Shown: in pieces, positions 43,161 to 52,171 of the stretch
How positions within the stretch are numbered: position 1 is the first letter of the stretch
Layout of the letters: each line of letters opens with the position of its first letter
DNA from: Vampirovibrio chlorellavorus
GTDB lineage: Bacteria > Cyanobacteriota > Vampirovibrionia > Vampirovibrionales > Vampirovibrionaceae
Reading direction: 5' to 3'
Assembly (NCBI GenBank): GCA_903866275.1
Contig: CAIPMU010000002.1
Coordinates: 163,535 to 227,534, forward strand
Length of the DNA: 64,000 nucleotides
Translations under genes and position numbers: made by a program
The notes under the pieces: model-generated
Seen by the model: the letters and a program-made list of their open reading frames with translations, nothing else
Told to the model about the DNA's origin: nothing
Database searches by the model: none

Positions 43161-44069
43161 CTAGACGTCGGGTGCATTCGGTGGCCGGGTCTGAACAGTC
43201 TGGAGCGCTTCATTCAGCAGATCCACCGCATTGGTAATCAGGCCATCCACTCCGGAAGCAATCAGTCGGGGAAAGGCTGCCGCTTCCTCCTCGCGGGTTT
43301 GACCAGAAACCCAGGGCACAACTTGCAGTCCAGCCGCCTTGCCCTGCTGGATCAGGGCCGGGGTCGCGCTATCATAGTCCGGTTGAATGCCATCCGCTTT
43401 TAACCAGTTTTTTATGTAGAGATGGGTAAAAAGCCATAAAAAAGGGACGTTGTTCTGCCAACGCTCTGGTATGGTGCAGTTGAGGGCCGTTTTCAGCTCG
43501 GGCGCAACTTGTTTGGCCATACGCAGGCATCGGGGATCAAAACTGATCAGGGTGACGCGTTCTTGTGCCTGATGAGCCCGAATGATATTCAGGGTGTTTT
43601 CCGTGAGTGTGCTCTCGTGGATTGTGTTTGGCTTGATTTCTACAAACAGGTGCGTAGTCGGGAGGGCTGTCAGCACGTCCTGTAATTCCGGGATGCGGAC
43701 GGCGCGAAACGCTTCAGGGGTTTGATACTCCCCTGTGTTGTTCAACATTCTGGCCACGCTGGCTTCGTGGCCAGCCGGGTTCAGCTGCGCGTTGCGAAGT
43801 TCGGCCCACGGAGTCTCTGCGATGGTCTTGGGTTCTCCCGGTAATGCAAAAATGCGCCCGGTTAAGTTGTCATGATGAACAATCACCCGATTATCGGCGG
43901 TGGACATGACATCCAGTTCGATGGCTGCGTTCTGGCGGGCTGCTTCCTGAAAGGCGGGTAGCGTATTTTCGGGGGCCATTCGTTGCAGATGGGCATCGGT
44001 ACGAACGCCTCGGTGGGCTACGACCCAAAACGGCCGGTGTGATGGTGGCGTCGGTTTGATGGCATTCAT
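43161..44069 (-). CDS. glycerophosphodiester phosphodiesterase (GDPD family)
   Basis: TIM-barrel hydrolase of 302 residues splitting glycerophosphodiesters into glycerol-3-phosphate and alcohol. Motifs: VVAHRGV (catalytic His), APENTLPAF (metal Glu), IELDVM and VIVHHDN (second His pair), EIKPN further on, and a GVDGLITN near the end. There is no signal peptide, so cytoplasmic. Start taken as ATG 44069; a GTG at 44111 in frame is possible. Orientation matches the glyQ group, but about 200 nt separate them. Substrate within the family is not readable. Confidence 0.9.
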   Translation of the reverse strand: MNAIKPTPPSHRPFWVVAHRGVRTDAHLQRMAPENTLPAFQEAARQNAAIELDVMSTADNRVIVHHDNLTGRIFALPGEPKTIAETPWAELRNAQLNPAGHEASVARMLNNTGEYQTPEAFRAVRIPELQDVLTALPTTHLFVEIKPNTIHESTLTENTLNIIRAHQAQERVTLISFDPRCLRMAKQVAPELKTALNCTIPERWQNNVPFLWLFTHLYIKNWLKADGIQPDYDSATPALIQQGKAAGLQVVPWVSGQTREEEAAAFPRLIASGVDGLITNAVDLLNEALQTVQTRPPNAPDV

Positions 44070-44190
44070 GGAGAGGATGATCCTGACGGGTTGTTTGTTC
44101 GTTTTTAGCACTTTAAAACAACCGATCGTGAAAAGCGACAGAAAAGACGCGTCCGTCGAGGTGCTGGGTAGAGGGCCCGTTCAGGTGCAT

Positions 44191-44595
44191 TTAACCGGCT
44201 TCTGCACTGTTGGCAGAGGACGTGGCCTGATTCATCTTGATGCGGAGCCCGTCAAAGCGCAGGGCTTCATCCCGACTGTAATCCGTGTTGCGCAACAGGG
44301 TTTGCGCTGCGGGATGAATCATGATGATGTTGCTGAGTTGCAACTGCAAAAAGCTGTACAGTCTTGGCGTGCTAGGTCCTTCCCGATGAATCAGGCGGGC
44401 GTCGGTGACAGCCAGAAAGCGTTTGTCCGGATCATTCAGTAAATCGCTGATCCGGCGCTCTTCCTTGGCAGAACGAGAGACGTAAATAATTCCATGCACT
44501 TCGTGGTCCGGGGTGAGAATTACCACCGACATTGGAATGGCGGCGGCCTTGCTCTGAATTCCCTTGGGTTCCGGGCTGGATTCACCGGCGGTCAT
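44191..44595 (-). CDS. conserved hypothetical small protein
   Basis: 134 residues. A beta-rich core (MSVVILTPDHEVHGIIYVSRSAKEERRISDLL) followed by DKRFLAVTDARLI, a pattern like small sensor or Lsm-like folds in Cyanobacteria-related bacteria, but no named family can be asserted. Basic surface residues, no membrane segment. The C-terminal 40 residues are variable, acidic and Ala/Ser-rich. Start is ATG 44595. It sits between the polyprenyl synthase and GDPD genes in the same direction, possibly cotranscribed with the former. Function unknown. Confidence 0.65.
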   Translation of the reverse strand: MTAGESSPEPKGIQSKAAAIPMSVVILTPDHEVHGIIYVSRSAKEERRISDLLNDPDKRFLAVTDARLIHREGPSTPRLYSFLQLQLSNIIMIHPAAQTLLRNTDYSRDEALRFDGLRIKMNQATSSANSAEAG

Positions 44596-44674
44596 AAGAC
44601 TTCCTCCGACTGCTGATCGTTGCTGTTAAGCCTATCGACCGAACGGAAGAAAAGTTTAATGATTTTCAGAAATT

Positions 44675-45691
44675 TTAACTGCGGCGTTCCAGAATATAGT
44701 CGAGCAAGCTCAGCAAGGCCTGCTTTTCAGGGCCGGACGCAACGAAAGTCAGTGCGGCCCTGGCTTCATCAACATAGTCATGGGCCAGCTGGCGGGTGGC
44801 TGCAATGGCTTCACATTCGGCCAGCAGGTCCTGAATGGTGGTGATAACTGTTTCCGAAGGCTCTTGAAATAGTGTTTCCACGTTCTGTTTAAGCGTTATG
44901 CGCTGGGCTTCAGTGAGTTTTGGGGATTCCAGCGCCAGCAGAATCGGGGCGGTGAGGAGCCCGTTCCGTAAATCATCCAGCACGGGTTTGCCCATTTCTG
45001 CCTCGGTGGCGGTGTAGTCCAGCAAATCGTCCATAATCTGGAAGGCGATGCCGAAGTTGCGGCCATAAGTCTTCAGGGCTTGAATCTGTTCTTCGGGCAA
45101 CTGGTTGATCACGCCTGCCGATTCACAACCTGCGGAAAACAGGCTGGCCGTTTTGCCGATGGTCTTCTTGTGATAGCTGTCCCAGGAGGGGGTTAGTGAG
45201 AAGCTGGTGTGCATCTGCTCCACTTCGCCATCGCAAAGATCCGCCAATACCTGGGCGAAAATGGAGACCAACCGGACGTTTCCCAGCAGGGAGAGTTTCA
45301 GACTGGCTTGAGCCAGCAGGTAATCCCCGCTGAGGATGGACACCTTGTTGCCCCATTTGGAGCGCACGGTTTGTTTGCCCCGGCGCAGGTCGGACATATC
45401 AATCACGTCGTCATGCAGCAAGGTGGCCACATGGATCATTTCGGCCACCGCGGAGACTTCGACGGTATGGTGGCGTTGTTCAGAATCTTGCGGCCCGGTA
45501 GCGGCTCCGCTGAGTAACGTTACCACGGGACGCAGGTATTTGCCGCCGCCGGTCAGGGAGTATTGCACCGTTTCTGCCAGAACTGCAGAATCGGGGGGGA
45601 TAATGGCCAGCAAGCTGTCTTTTACGGCGTGGAGCGGATCCATCACCAGCGTAAACACTTCCTGAATCTGGGGGGAGACGACGGAGGACAT
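44675..45691 (-). CDS. polyprenyl diphosphate synthase (long-chain, IspB-like)
   Basis: All-helical trans-prenyltransferase of 338 residues condensing IPP onto an allylic primer to make the side chain of quinones. First Asp-rich motif D94-D95-x-x-D98 (LHDDVIDMSDLRRG) and second D221-D222-x-x-D225 (FQIMDDLLDY) are complete, with GGKYLRP at the N-terminal side. The residue pair before the first motif is not bulky, consistent with a long product, but chain length cannot be read exactly. Start is ATG 45691 with AAGGA 12 nt upstream; the frame extends to 45772 without support. Divergent from the helicase-nuclease operon. Confidence 0.9.
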   Translation of the reverse strand: MSSVVSPQIQEVFTLVMDPLHAVKDSLLAIIPPDSAVLAETVQYSLTGGGKYLRPVVTLLSGAATGPQDSEQRHHTVEVSAVAEMIHVATLLHDDVIDMSDLRRGKQTVRSKWGNKVSILSGDYLLAQASLKLSLLGNVRLVSIFAQVLADLCDGEVEQMHTSFSLTPSWDSYHKKTIGKTASLFSAGCESAGVINQLPEEQIQALKTYGRNFGIAFQIMDDLLDYTATEAEMGKPVLDDLRNGLLTAPILLALESPKLTEAQRITLKQNVETLFQEPSETVITTIQDLLAECEAIAATRQLAHDYVDEARAALTFVASGPEKQALLSLLDYILERRS

Positions 45692-45793
45692 GCGAGAACC
45701 GCTTCCTTGAGCGCTTTGGTAAATCGTGGATTGATGTTTGTCATTATCAGCCAAGGGTGAAGCCCGCGTCAAATGGTGTGCATGCTTTGGGAT

Positions 45794-45822
45794 TTGTGCT
45801 TTGATGCACTTTGGTCTAGAAT
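45794..45822 (+). promoter_or_regulatory. promoter for the AddAB-like operon
   Basis: TTGTGC at 45794-45799, a 17-nt spacer, TAGAAT at 45817-45822. Predicted start is about 45829, 48 nt before the ATG at 45877. The -10 box is overlapped by a palindrome. Confidence 0.5.
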
Positions 45823-45833
45823 ATTTGTTCTAG
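45816..45833. promoter_or_regulatory. operator-like palindrome over the -10 box (LexA-like?)
   Basis: CTAGAA (45816-45821) and TTCTAG (45828-45833) flank TATTTG. The core GAAT-ATTT-GTTC differs by one base from the GAAC-N4-GTTC box bound by Gram-positive-type LexA. Placement over the -10 box of a recombination-repair operon suits an SOS repressor site. Confidence 0.4.
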
Positions 45834-45876
45834 CACTCAGTGCGTAACGATCAAAATCGTTCAATGCGAGACCCTG

Positions 45877-48800
45877 ATGACTCAAACCGCCTCGGCTTTG
45901 TGCCCTGTTTTAAAAATTGAAGGACCACCCGGCAGTGGTAAAACGCATGCCCTGGCCAGAGAAGCCTGTCGCTTGGTGGTGCAGGATGGTTATAGTCTGG
46001 GGCAAATTCAATTTTTAACAGCCACCCACGCCGCAAAAACGGTGTTGCTGAAGGCCTTTAAGCGTGAGGCTGGATTAGCTGGATTAGAAATTGGCGGGTT
46101 TCAGGACTCTCAGGTCTCACTTCTGGAGGATTGGCTGTTTCAGGTGCTGCAAATGCTGTCGCCGGAGACGGAGCGGCCCCGGGGGATTTTGCCGGAGCTG
46201 GATGCCCGGTTCATTTTGCAAGCGATGCTTCGAGAGTACCTTCCACGCGGACATCGCCTGTATCATGCGGCGCAACAGCCTTCGCTGGCAAGGGTTTTTC
46301 TGGATGTGATCCGGCAGTTACAGGTCAAGGGAATCTCTGCCGAGACCGTGAAAGCCCAATGTGCCGACATGATACTGTCTGATGCCCGGTTGGCGTTTCT
46401 GGCGGATGTTTATGCTGCTTTTGACGCTAAAATCAACACGGCGGGTCTGCTTTGTGCGGCGCAGGTGTCTTCTCGTCTCCTGGGGCTTTTGGAACATTCG
46501 GCATTAGCCTTGCAGGACTTTCAAACGCAGTATCCACTTGTGCTGATCGATGACGCGCAGGAATTATCACCGATTCAACAGCGTCTCTTTTCCCTTTTGG
46601 AGGGGGCTTTGGTGTTGGCAGGCCACGACAAGCTCAGCATTCGGAGTTACCGAGGCGCGGATCCGGAAGCTTATGCCCGGCTTTCAGCTTTTTCGGGTGT
46701 TCCTGTCACCTTTTTAAATCAGCAAGCCTGTTGGCGTGGAAATGAGCCTGTTCTATCCCTATTAAACCAGTTTTTACCCACCCCCATTTGGGAAGAATTG
46801 TCAGTGGACCGTGTACGTTTGTCGACTATGGTGCAAACGGCCTATTGGGAGGACCCGCTTCGGGAGGCGGAGGGGTTGGCCCGTCATATATTAAGCTTTA
46901 TGCAGCATGCCCGTCTCAAGCCTTCCCCGCTGGAAGATGTTGAGCCTGCCGAGCGGAGTCCCCGCTGGCGTGATTGTGTGGTTTTGTTGCGTTCATCCCA
47001 CTACAAGGCGGCCTTGTTGCAGGCGTTCCAATCGTTCGGGATTCCTTATGAGGATGAAGGCTGGTCGGTAGGTACAATTCGATTACAGCATGGCCTGTTT
47101 GACCTGTTTACAGTGCTGCGGGGCTGGCAGCATCAGGGCATTGCGCAATCGCATTTCACGGATAGCGATGCCCTGCTTCAACAGTTTCAGCATTGGGAAG
47201 GTTCGCCTGAATCAAAAGTCCGTTGGGTGGCGGAAAACAATCGCCATCTGTTGCGCTGTCTGGAGACTTTGTTGCTGTCTGAGGCGCAACGTGATGATTT
47301 GGACATGCTTTCCGCAATTACTCAAGCGCAATCGTCTGAGATTACCTGGCTGTTACCTGTTTTGATCAGCCCCGAAACCTGTCCGCCCAGCGTGTCTGAA
47401 GCTACTCAAACGCTGGTCTCGGCTTATGTTCAGTTATTATCCAATGCGTCGCTGGCGCAGGTTGCTTCTGCTGTGGTGGGGGCTTTGCCCGATGTCTGGC
47501 AGGATGAGGATGAGGCGAATACGGTCATGGCGGAATGGCAATGGGTGTCGCAAGCGTTGGAACGCCTTTGTCGCCAGTATCAGGATGCGGTTGGTCAGCC
47601 GCTGCCATTGCCCGACCTGCTCATTGAGTTTCAATCCCTGTGGGAGGAGGCGGAGCTGATGGCCCAGAAGTCTCAGCCCTCCAAGCTGCAGGATGTCGTT
47701 CGGATTCGAGGGGTCCATCAGGTGCAAGGCGCCGATTTTCCCTTGGTGTGCATTCCGTTTCTGGTCAGCGGGGAGTTCCCCTGCAATCGGGCACTGCCGG
47801 AGCTTCTGTCCCCAGAAGCCCAGACTGCACTGGGGCTTCCCGCAGGCTATCAGATTGACGAATTGGAAGAGGCTCGATTGTTGGCCGTCGGGATGAGCCG
47901 TGCCTGTCATCAGCTGCTCATCAGCGGTCATGCTCAGGATGAATCGGGTGTTGTTTTGCCCTCTCCGTTTTTTACGGGGCTGGTTGCACAAAAACGTCAC
48001 CTGTTGGGTGCTCCGGAGGGCCTGAGCCTCTGTCAGGCCTTGGCTGCTTCTCCAGAGGGCGCATCACAGTGCGCGGTGGATTACTGTGTGCATCGAACGC
48101 TTGACCGTGCGTTAAGCCCTCAGCTGGGCTCAAGCCCTGCAATATTGGAAGCGCCTTATATTGGGCAGTCGGTCTGGGCTCAATTACCCCCGCAGGACTC
48201 GGAACCATTGTTTGCGCCGGATGAGATGCTGACCTTGAGTGCATCATCCCTCAAAACCTACATGCAGTGTCTCCGACAGTTTTATTATAAGCACCTGTTG
48301 CGCTTGCCCCAGCCCAGCTCCGAAGCAGCGACGCTGGGCACCTTGATCCACCGGGTGATGGAAGTGTTTAACCGGCAGGCCAAACCTGGCGCGTATACTG
48401 CCGAAGCGTTGCAGGCGGTTGTCCATCAATTGTTTCAGTTTGCATCGTGTCCGGATGAGTTTAATGCCGCGGGGTTTAAGGAACAGGATGCCGTCGTGCT
48501 TTCTAAAATGACGCCGTTGGCCTTGTTTCAGTTGCGTCAGCGCCTGATGGCCTCGATCGAGGATCTGGCGGAGAAGGGCTATTTTGATCGCTATGGCACC
48601 ATGCGACGTGTTGAACCGGAGCGGGCGCTGGAAAACGTGACCTTGCCCGGTTTGGAGCGTGTTCGGTTTCGGGGTAGTCTGGATGCGGCGATTGAGCTAG
48701 CCGATGGCAGCGTCGAGATTCTGGATTATAAAACCTTTCGAAATGCCTATAGAACGGGACTGGATAAATGTGAGGCGCATTTTCAGGACATCCTGATCCC

Positions 48801-49197
48801 CCTGCCGGATGAGCAGTCGCTGTCGCATCAGGAGCGCTTTAAATCCAGATTAAGTTCGACTTATCCCACGGATTACCAGTTACCACTGTACTATCTGGCC
48901 TGTCTTCAGGCACCTGAATTGAGTGCTAAATTGCGGGCCGTGGTCTTGCAGCTGATCCGCCCGGCTTTTCCGGAGAATCCCTATCAAGGTTCAATCCGGC
49001 TCGCTATCGCGGGGGAGTGCATTGAGGCCTGCGCAACGCAATTAATCGACGAGTTACGTCGCTTTATTATTGAGCCTATTTTAACCAGTGAGCGTTTTTT
49101 GCCCAATCCGGATCGGCGAGCTTGTTCTCAGTGTGCATATTACGGCATTTGTGAGGCTGCGAATGAAGATTCTCAGTCCGAGGAGGGCGAAGCGTGA
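45877..49197 (+). CDS. AddB-like helicase-nuclease with 4Fe-4S-type PD-(D/E)XK domain
   Basis: 1106 residues. N-terminal UvrD-like helicase with Walker A GPPGSGKTH, a Walker B-like LIDDAQEL, a Q-tip/III region (SIRSYRGADP), and motif VI-like AVGMSRACHQLLISG. The C-terminal RecB-type nuclease has LGTLIHRVME, the catalytic D950-x-K952 in LDYKTF, and four cysteines, C798 and C1083/C1086/C1092, as in the iron-sulfur nuclease of AddB. Unlike B. subtilis AddB, the helicase motifs look largely intact. Its stop overlaps the next gene (GTGA). Probable role: processing double-strand breaks for RecA-dependent repair. Confidence 0.85.
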   Translation: MTQTASALCPVLKIEGPPGSGKTHALAREACRLVVQDGYSLGQIQFLTATHAAKTVLLKAFKREAGLAGLEIGGFQDSQVSLLEDWLFQVLQMLSPETERPRGILPELDARFILQAMLREYLPRGHRLYHAAQQPSLARVFLDVIRQLQVKGISAETVKAQCADMILSDARLAFLADVYAAFDAKINTAGLLCAAQVSSRLLGLLEHSALALQDFQTQYPLVLIDDAQELSPIQQRLFSLLEGALVLAGHDKLSIRSYRGADPEAYARLSAFSGVPVTFLNQQACWRGNEPVLSLLNQFLPTPIWEELSVDRVRLSTMVQTAYWEDPLREAEGLARHILSFMQHARLKPSPLEDVEPAERSPRWRDCVVLLRSSHYKAALLQAFQSFGIPYEDEGWSVGTIRLQHGLFDLFTVLRGWQHQGIAQSHFTDSDALLQQFQHWEGSPESKVRWVAENNRHLLRCLETLLLSEAQRDDLDMLSAITQAQSSEITWLLPVLISPETCPPSVSEATQTLVSAYVQLLSNASLAQVASAVVGALPDVWQDEDEANTVMAEWQWVSQALERLCRQYQDAVGQPLPLPDLLIEFQSLWEEAELMAQKSQPSKLQDVVRIRGVHQVQGADFPLVCIPFLVSGEFPCNRALPELLSPEAQTALGLPAGYQIDELEEARLLAVGMSRACHQLLISGHAQDESGVVLPSPFFTGLVAQKRHLLGAPEGLSLCQALAASPEGASQCAVDYCVHRTLDRALSPQLGSSPAILEAPYIGQSVWAQLPPQDSEPLFAPDEMLTLSASSLKTYMQCLRQFYYKHLLRLPQPSSEAATLGTLIHRVMEVFNRQAKPGAYTAEALQAVVHQLFQFASCPDEFNAAGFKEQDAVVLSKMTPLALFQLRQRLMASIEDLAEKGYFDRYGTMRRVEPERALENVTLPGLERVRFRGSLDAAIELADGSVEILDYKTFRNAYRTGLDKCEAHFQDILIPLPDEQSLSHQERFKSRLSSTYPTDYQLPLYYLACLQAPELSAKLRAVVLQLIRPAFPENPYQGSIRLAIAGECIEACATQLIDELRRFIIEPILTSERFLPNPDRRACSQCAYYGICEAANEDSQSEEGEA

Positions 49198-52067
49198 GTC
49201 ATGAGCAATTGGGGCTGTTTGCCCCAACGGAGTCTGGCTTGCTGCCTGCTGAAAGTCCCTCGGTGGAGACGCTGGAACTGCCAAAGCCACTTCCTCAGGT
49301 CTCAGGCCATGATGATATTAAAGCGGCAGACGGGGTCTGTCTGTATCTGGATGGTTTGAACGAGCGTCAGCGGGATGCGGTGATGACCCCTGTAAATCAG
49401 GCCCTACAGGTTCTGGCGGGTGCAGGTACCGGGAAAACCGAGTTGATCTCTCGTCGTTTTGTGAAGCTGGTCAAGGATTTGCGTGCGCAGGGGCTCGCGC
49501 AACCCGAGTCGCACATTCTAGTGGTGACCTTTACCAGTGATGCCGCTGCGGGGATGAAAGAGCGGATTCATCAGCGCCTGCTGCAAAATGGGGAGAATGG
49601 CCTGACCCCAACTGCCTGGATCAGTACCTTTCACCAGTTTTGTATGCGTTTGTTGCGTTCACATCCTTTAGAGGTCGGCCTTCCGCCGGGATTTATCATG
49701 CTGAATTCCCTGCAGCAGCAGGTGGTGTTCAATCGGGTGGCTCACGGTGTTCTGGCGGGAACCATTGGCGAGCTTGATTTGGTGCCTATTCTTGAAAAGT
49801 ATGAACTGGCAGGGGTTGTGCCCGCATCGATCCTGACGCAAAAGGCGCTGGAGCAAACCGGGCTGGATGATCTGGAAGCCCTGCTGGAGCCGGGCGGTCT
49901 GTTCAAGCTGATCAGCCGCATTAAATCTTCCGGTTTATCCCCATCGGAGTTCCTGAGACTATCTCTGGCTCAGTCTCGTGGCCTGACTGAGCGATTGAAG
50001 ACGATGCCCGTGCCGCATGATCCTGAGCTCAAGTCGGCAGAAAATACCATGCTGAAAGTGGAAGCCTGGCGGGCGGCCCTGATGCCCTGGGCCCATGATC
50101 GTTGGGATCCCATCAGCGCCCTGGAGCTTAAGTCTGAATTGACCGGGAAAAAACTGACCGCCAGCAGTTACAAGGAGGTCTTACCCGGTTTGGTGACCCT
50201 GCACCTCAAATCGCGCACCTACGACCCTGTTACCCCCGATCTGGCGCCCTTGGAACAAGCGCTGGCTCAGGAAGCATCGGTGATTCAGAGAGTGGCCGCC
50301 ATATACGCCTTGTATCAGGAGGCCTTGCTGGCGCAGGGCGGGTGTGATTTTGATGACCTGATTAATCACGCCATTACTTTACTGGAGAGTCATCCCGTGT
50401 TACGAGCCCGGTACCGACAGTGTTTCGAGGCGATTATTGTCGATGAATTTCAGGATTCCAACGGCAGTCAGTTACGTTTGCTGGAGTTGCTGATGCGGGA
50501 TGGGGCGCAAAATCTCACGGTGGTTGGCGATGAGAAGCAGTCGATCTATGCGTTTCGGTTCGCCCAGCCGGAAAACCTGGATTTGATCTTTCGACATGGC
50601 CCTTATAAAAAGGTCAATTTGCAGATCAACTATCGATCCCTGCCGCCGATTCTGGATGTGGCCAATGCGTTGACGGATCGCATCACGGCGCGTGCGGAAC
50701 AACGCCTGATGGCCTGTGAACGATATTTGCAGGCTGAGCTTGTGAATCATCCAACCCTTGTTGATCATCCAGCCAAGGTAAAATGGGTGAGCTGGGACGG
50801 TTTTGGCGAAGAGGAGAGCGATCGTGCTACCGAGCAGTCGGTTGCTGCCCATAAAGCGCAGGAAGCCGAATATATTGCGGTAGAAGTGGCTCGCTTGGTT
50901 GCCTCCGGGCAGTACCGGTTTTCGGAGATTGTGGTGCTGGTGAAGTCTCACGCCAAGGCGGAGGCCATTCAAAAGACGCTGGCTGCGTATAATATTCCGG
51001 CCATTCGGCAGAAGAATCTGGGCTTTTTTCAGGAAAGTGTCGTGAAAGATGCCTTGGCCTTGTTGCGTCTGATGCGAAATCCCGCTGATGACCTCTCTCT
51101 GGTGCGGCTTTTGCAAGGAAAGCTCAATCAGCGGCAAATTCGGAGTCTGATGGCCTTGAAAAAGACGCTCTATAGCGATTCTGATGCTTCAAACGGAAGT
51201 GTGCGCCAACAACTGAGTTTGTTTACCGTCTGTTTGCGTTTGCATGATAATCCGGCTCTTGCGGAACTTCCATTGCCGGTGGCCCAGGCTTTGGGCGACC
51301 TGGCCGCTCAGCTTGAGCATTTTCGCAGACAGAAGGGGCGTCTGGCGCCGGCGGTCCTGTTTGCAAAACTGGCAAACGTGGTGGGCTTGATTGCGCCACA
51401 GACACCGGCCTGGCTCCAGAAACAGCAACGTGTGACCTTGCGGACCTTTGAAAAGTTGCTGTATCTGTTCACTCAGAATCAACCCTTGCAGCCCACGCTG
51501 GAGGAAGTGATCGAGACGCTGGAGCAGTATGCTGCCGATCCGTCTCTGGAGTTGCCTGTCAGCGAGGAGTTATCTGGTGAGGACGCGGTGCGCTTGATGA
51601 CGGTTTTTGCATCCAAAGGGCTGGAGTTCCCGGTGGTCTTTTGTGCCTATATCGAAAAAGGCCGAGCGCCCGGGGCGGGAGACCACACGACGATGGTGTT
51701 TGATCCTCAGTATTCCGGTAAAAATGGCTTTGGGCTGATTTTAAACAAGCCTAACGGGAGGCCTAATCTTAAACGGGATGTTTATAGCAAGTGCTGGGCG
51801 ACGCCGCGCGGTGAGCTGGAGGCTCAGCGGGTTTTCTATGTGGCCCTCACCCGGGCCAGAGAGCGTTTGTATGTGTTGCAAGGACAGCACTCTCCCGGCT
51901 GGACAGACCCGGCAGATTATCCGGGGCAGGCCATTGACGTGCTTGCCCAAAGTCGGCATGCAGCAGCCCTGAATTCGCTTGTTTCTGGTTCGGAGCGGGA
52001 GACTGTACGGTTGCAGATGGCTGAATTGCAGGAACGCCAGCGGACTGAGGCCGTCGTGGCTTTGTAG
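49194..52067 (+). CDS. UvrD/Rep-family DNA helicase, AddA-like without nuclease domain
   Basis: 957 residues of superfamily 1A helicase: Walker A AGAGTGKT (75-82), TFTSDAAAGMKERI, Walker B VDEFQDSN (D417/E418), GDEKQSIYAFRFA, the 2B-side ITARAEQRLMACERY, and motif VI ALTRARERLYVL. The protein ends about 30 residues after motif VI, so the C-terminal PD-(D/E)XK nuclease of true AddA/RecB is missing. GTG 49194 follows AGGAGG at 7 nt inside the end of the partner gene. With the nuclease-bearing upstream subunit it would form a two-motor, one-nuclease break-processing enzyme. Confidence 0.87.
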   Translation: MSHEQLGLFAPTESGLLPAESPSVETLELPKPLPQVSGHDDIKAADGVCLYLDGLNERQRDAVMTPVNQALQVLAGAGTGKTELISRRFVKLVKDLRAQGLAQPESHILVVTFTSDAAAGMKERIHQRLLQNGENGLTPTAWISTFHQFCMRLLRSHPLEVGLPPGFIMLNSLQQQVVFNRVAHGVLAGTIGELDLVPILEKYELAGVVPASILTQKALEQTGLDDLEALLEPGGLFKLISRIKSSGLSPSEFLRLSLAQSRGLTERLKTMPVPHDPELKSAENTMLKVEAWRAALMPWAHDRWDPISALELKSELTGKKLTASSYKEVLPGLVTLHLKSRTYDPVTPDLAPLEQALAQEASVIQRVAAIYALYQEALLAQGGCDFDDLINHAITLLESHPVLRARYRQCFEAIIVDEFQDSNGSQLRLLELLMRDGAQNLTVVGDEKQSIYAFRFAQPENLDLIFRHGPYKKVNLQINYRSLPPILDVANALTDRITARAEQRLMACERYLQAELVNHPTLVDHPAKVKWVSWDGFGEEESDRATEQSVAAHKAQEAEYIAVEVARLVASGQYRFSEIVVLVKSHAKAEAIQKTLAAYNIPAIRQKNLGFFQESVVKDALALLRLMRNPADDLSLVRLLQGKLNQRQIRSLMALKKTLYSDSDASNGSVRQQLSLFTVCLRLHDNPALAELPLPVAQALGDLAAQLEHFRRQKGRLAPAVLFAKLANVVGLIAPQTPAWLQKQQRVTLRTFEKLLYLFTQNQPLQPTLEEVIETLEQYAADPSLELPVSEELSGEDAVRLMTVFASKGLEFPVVFCAYIEKGRAPGAGDHTTMVFDPQYSGKNGFGLILNKPNGRPNLKRDVYSKCWATPRGELEAQRVFYVALTRARERLYVLQGQHSPGWTDPADYPGQAIDVLAQSRHAAALNSLVSGSERETVRLQMAELQERQRTEAVVAL

Positions 52068-52171
52068 AGGCAAGCTATAGCATTATCTCTAACGGGATCG
52101 TGCGGGCCGCTGTCGGGAATGGCATGGTCTGTATTAGAATGGTTTACACAATCTTGATTGGGTGCCTCGCT

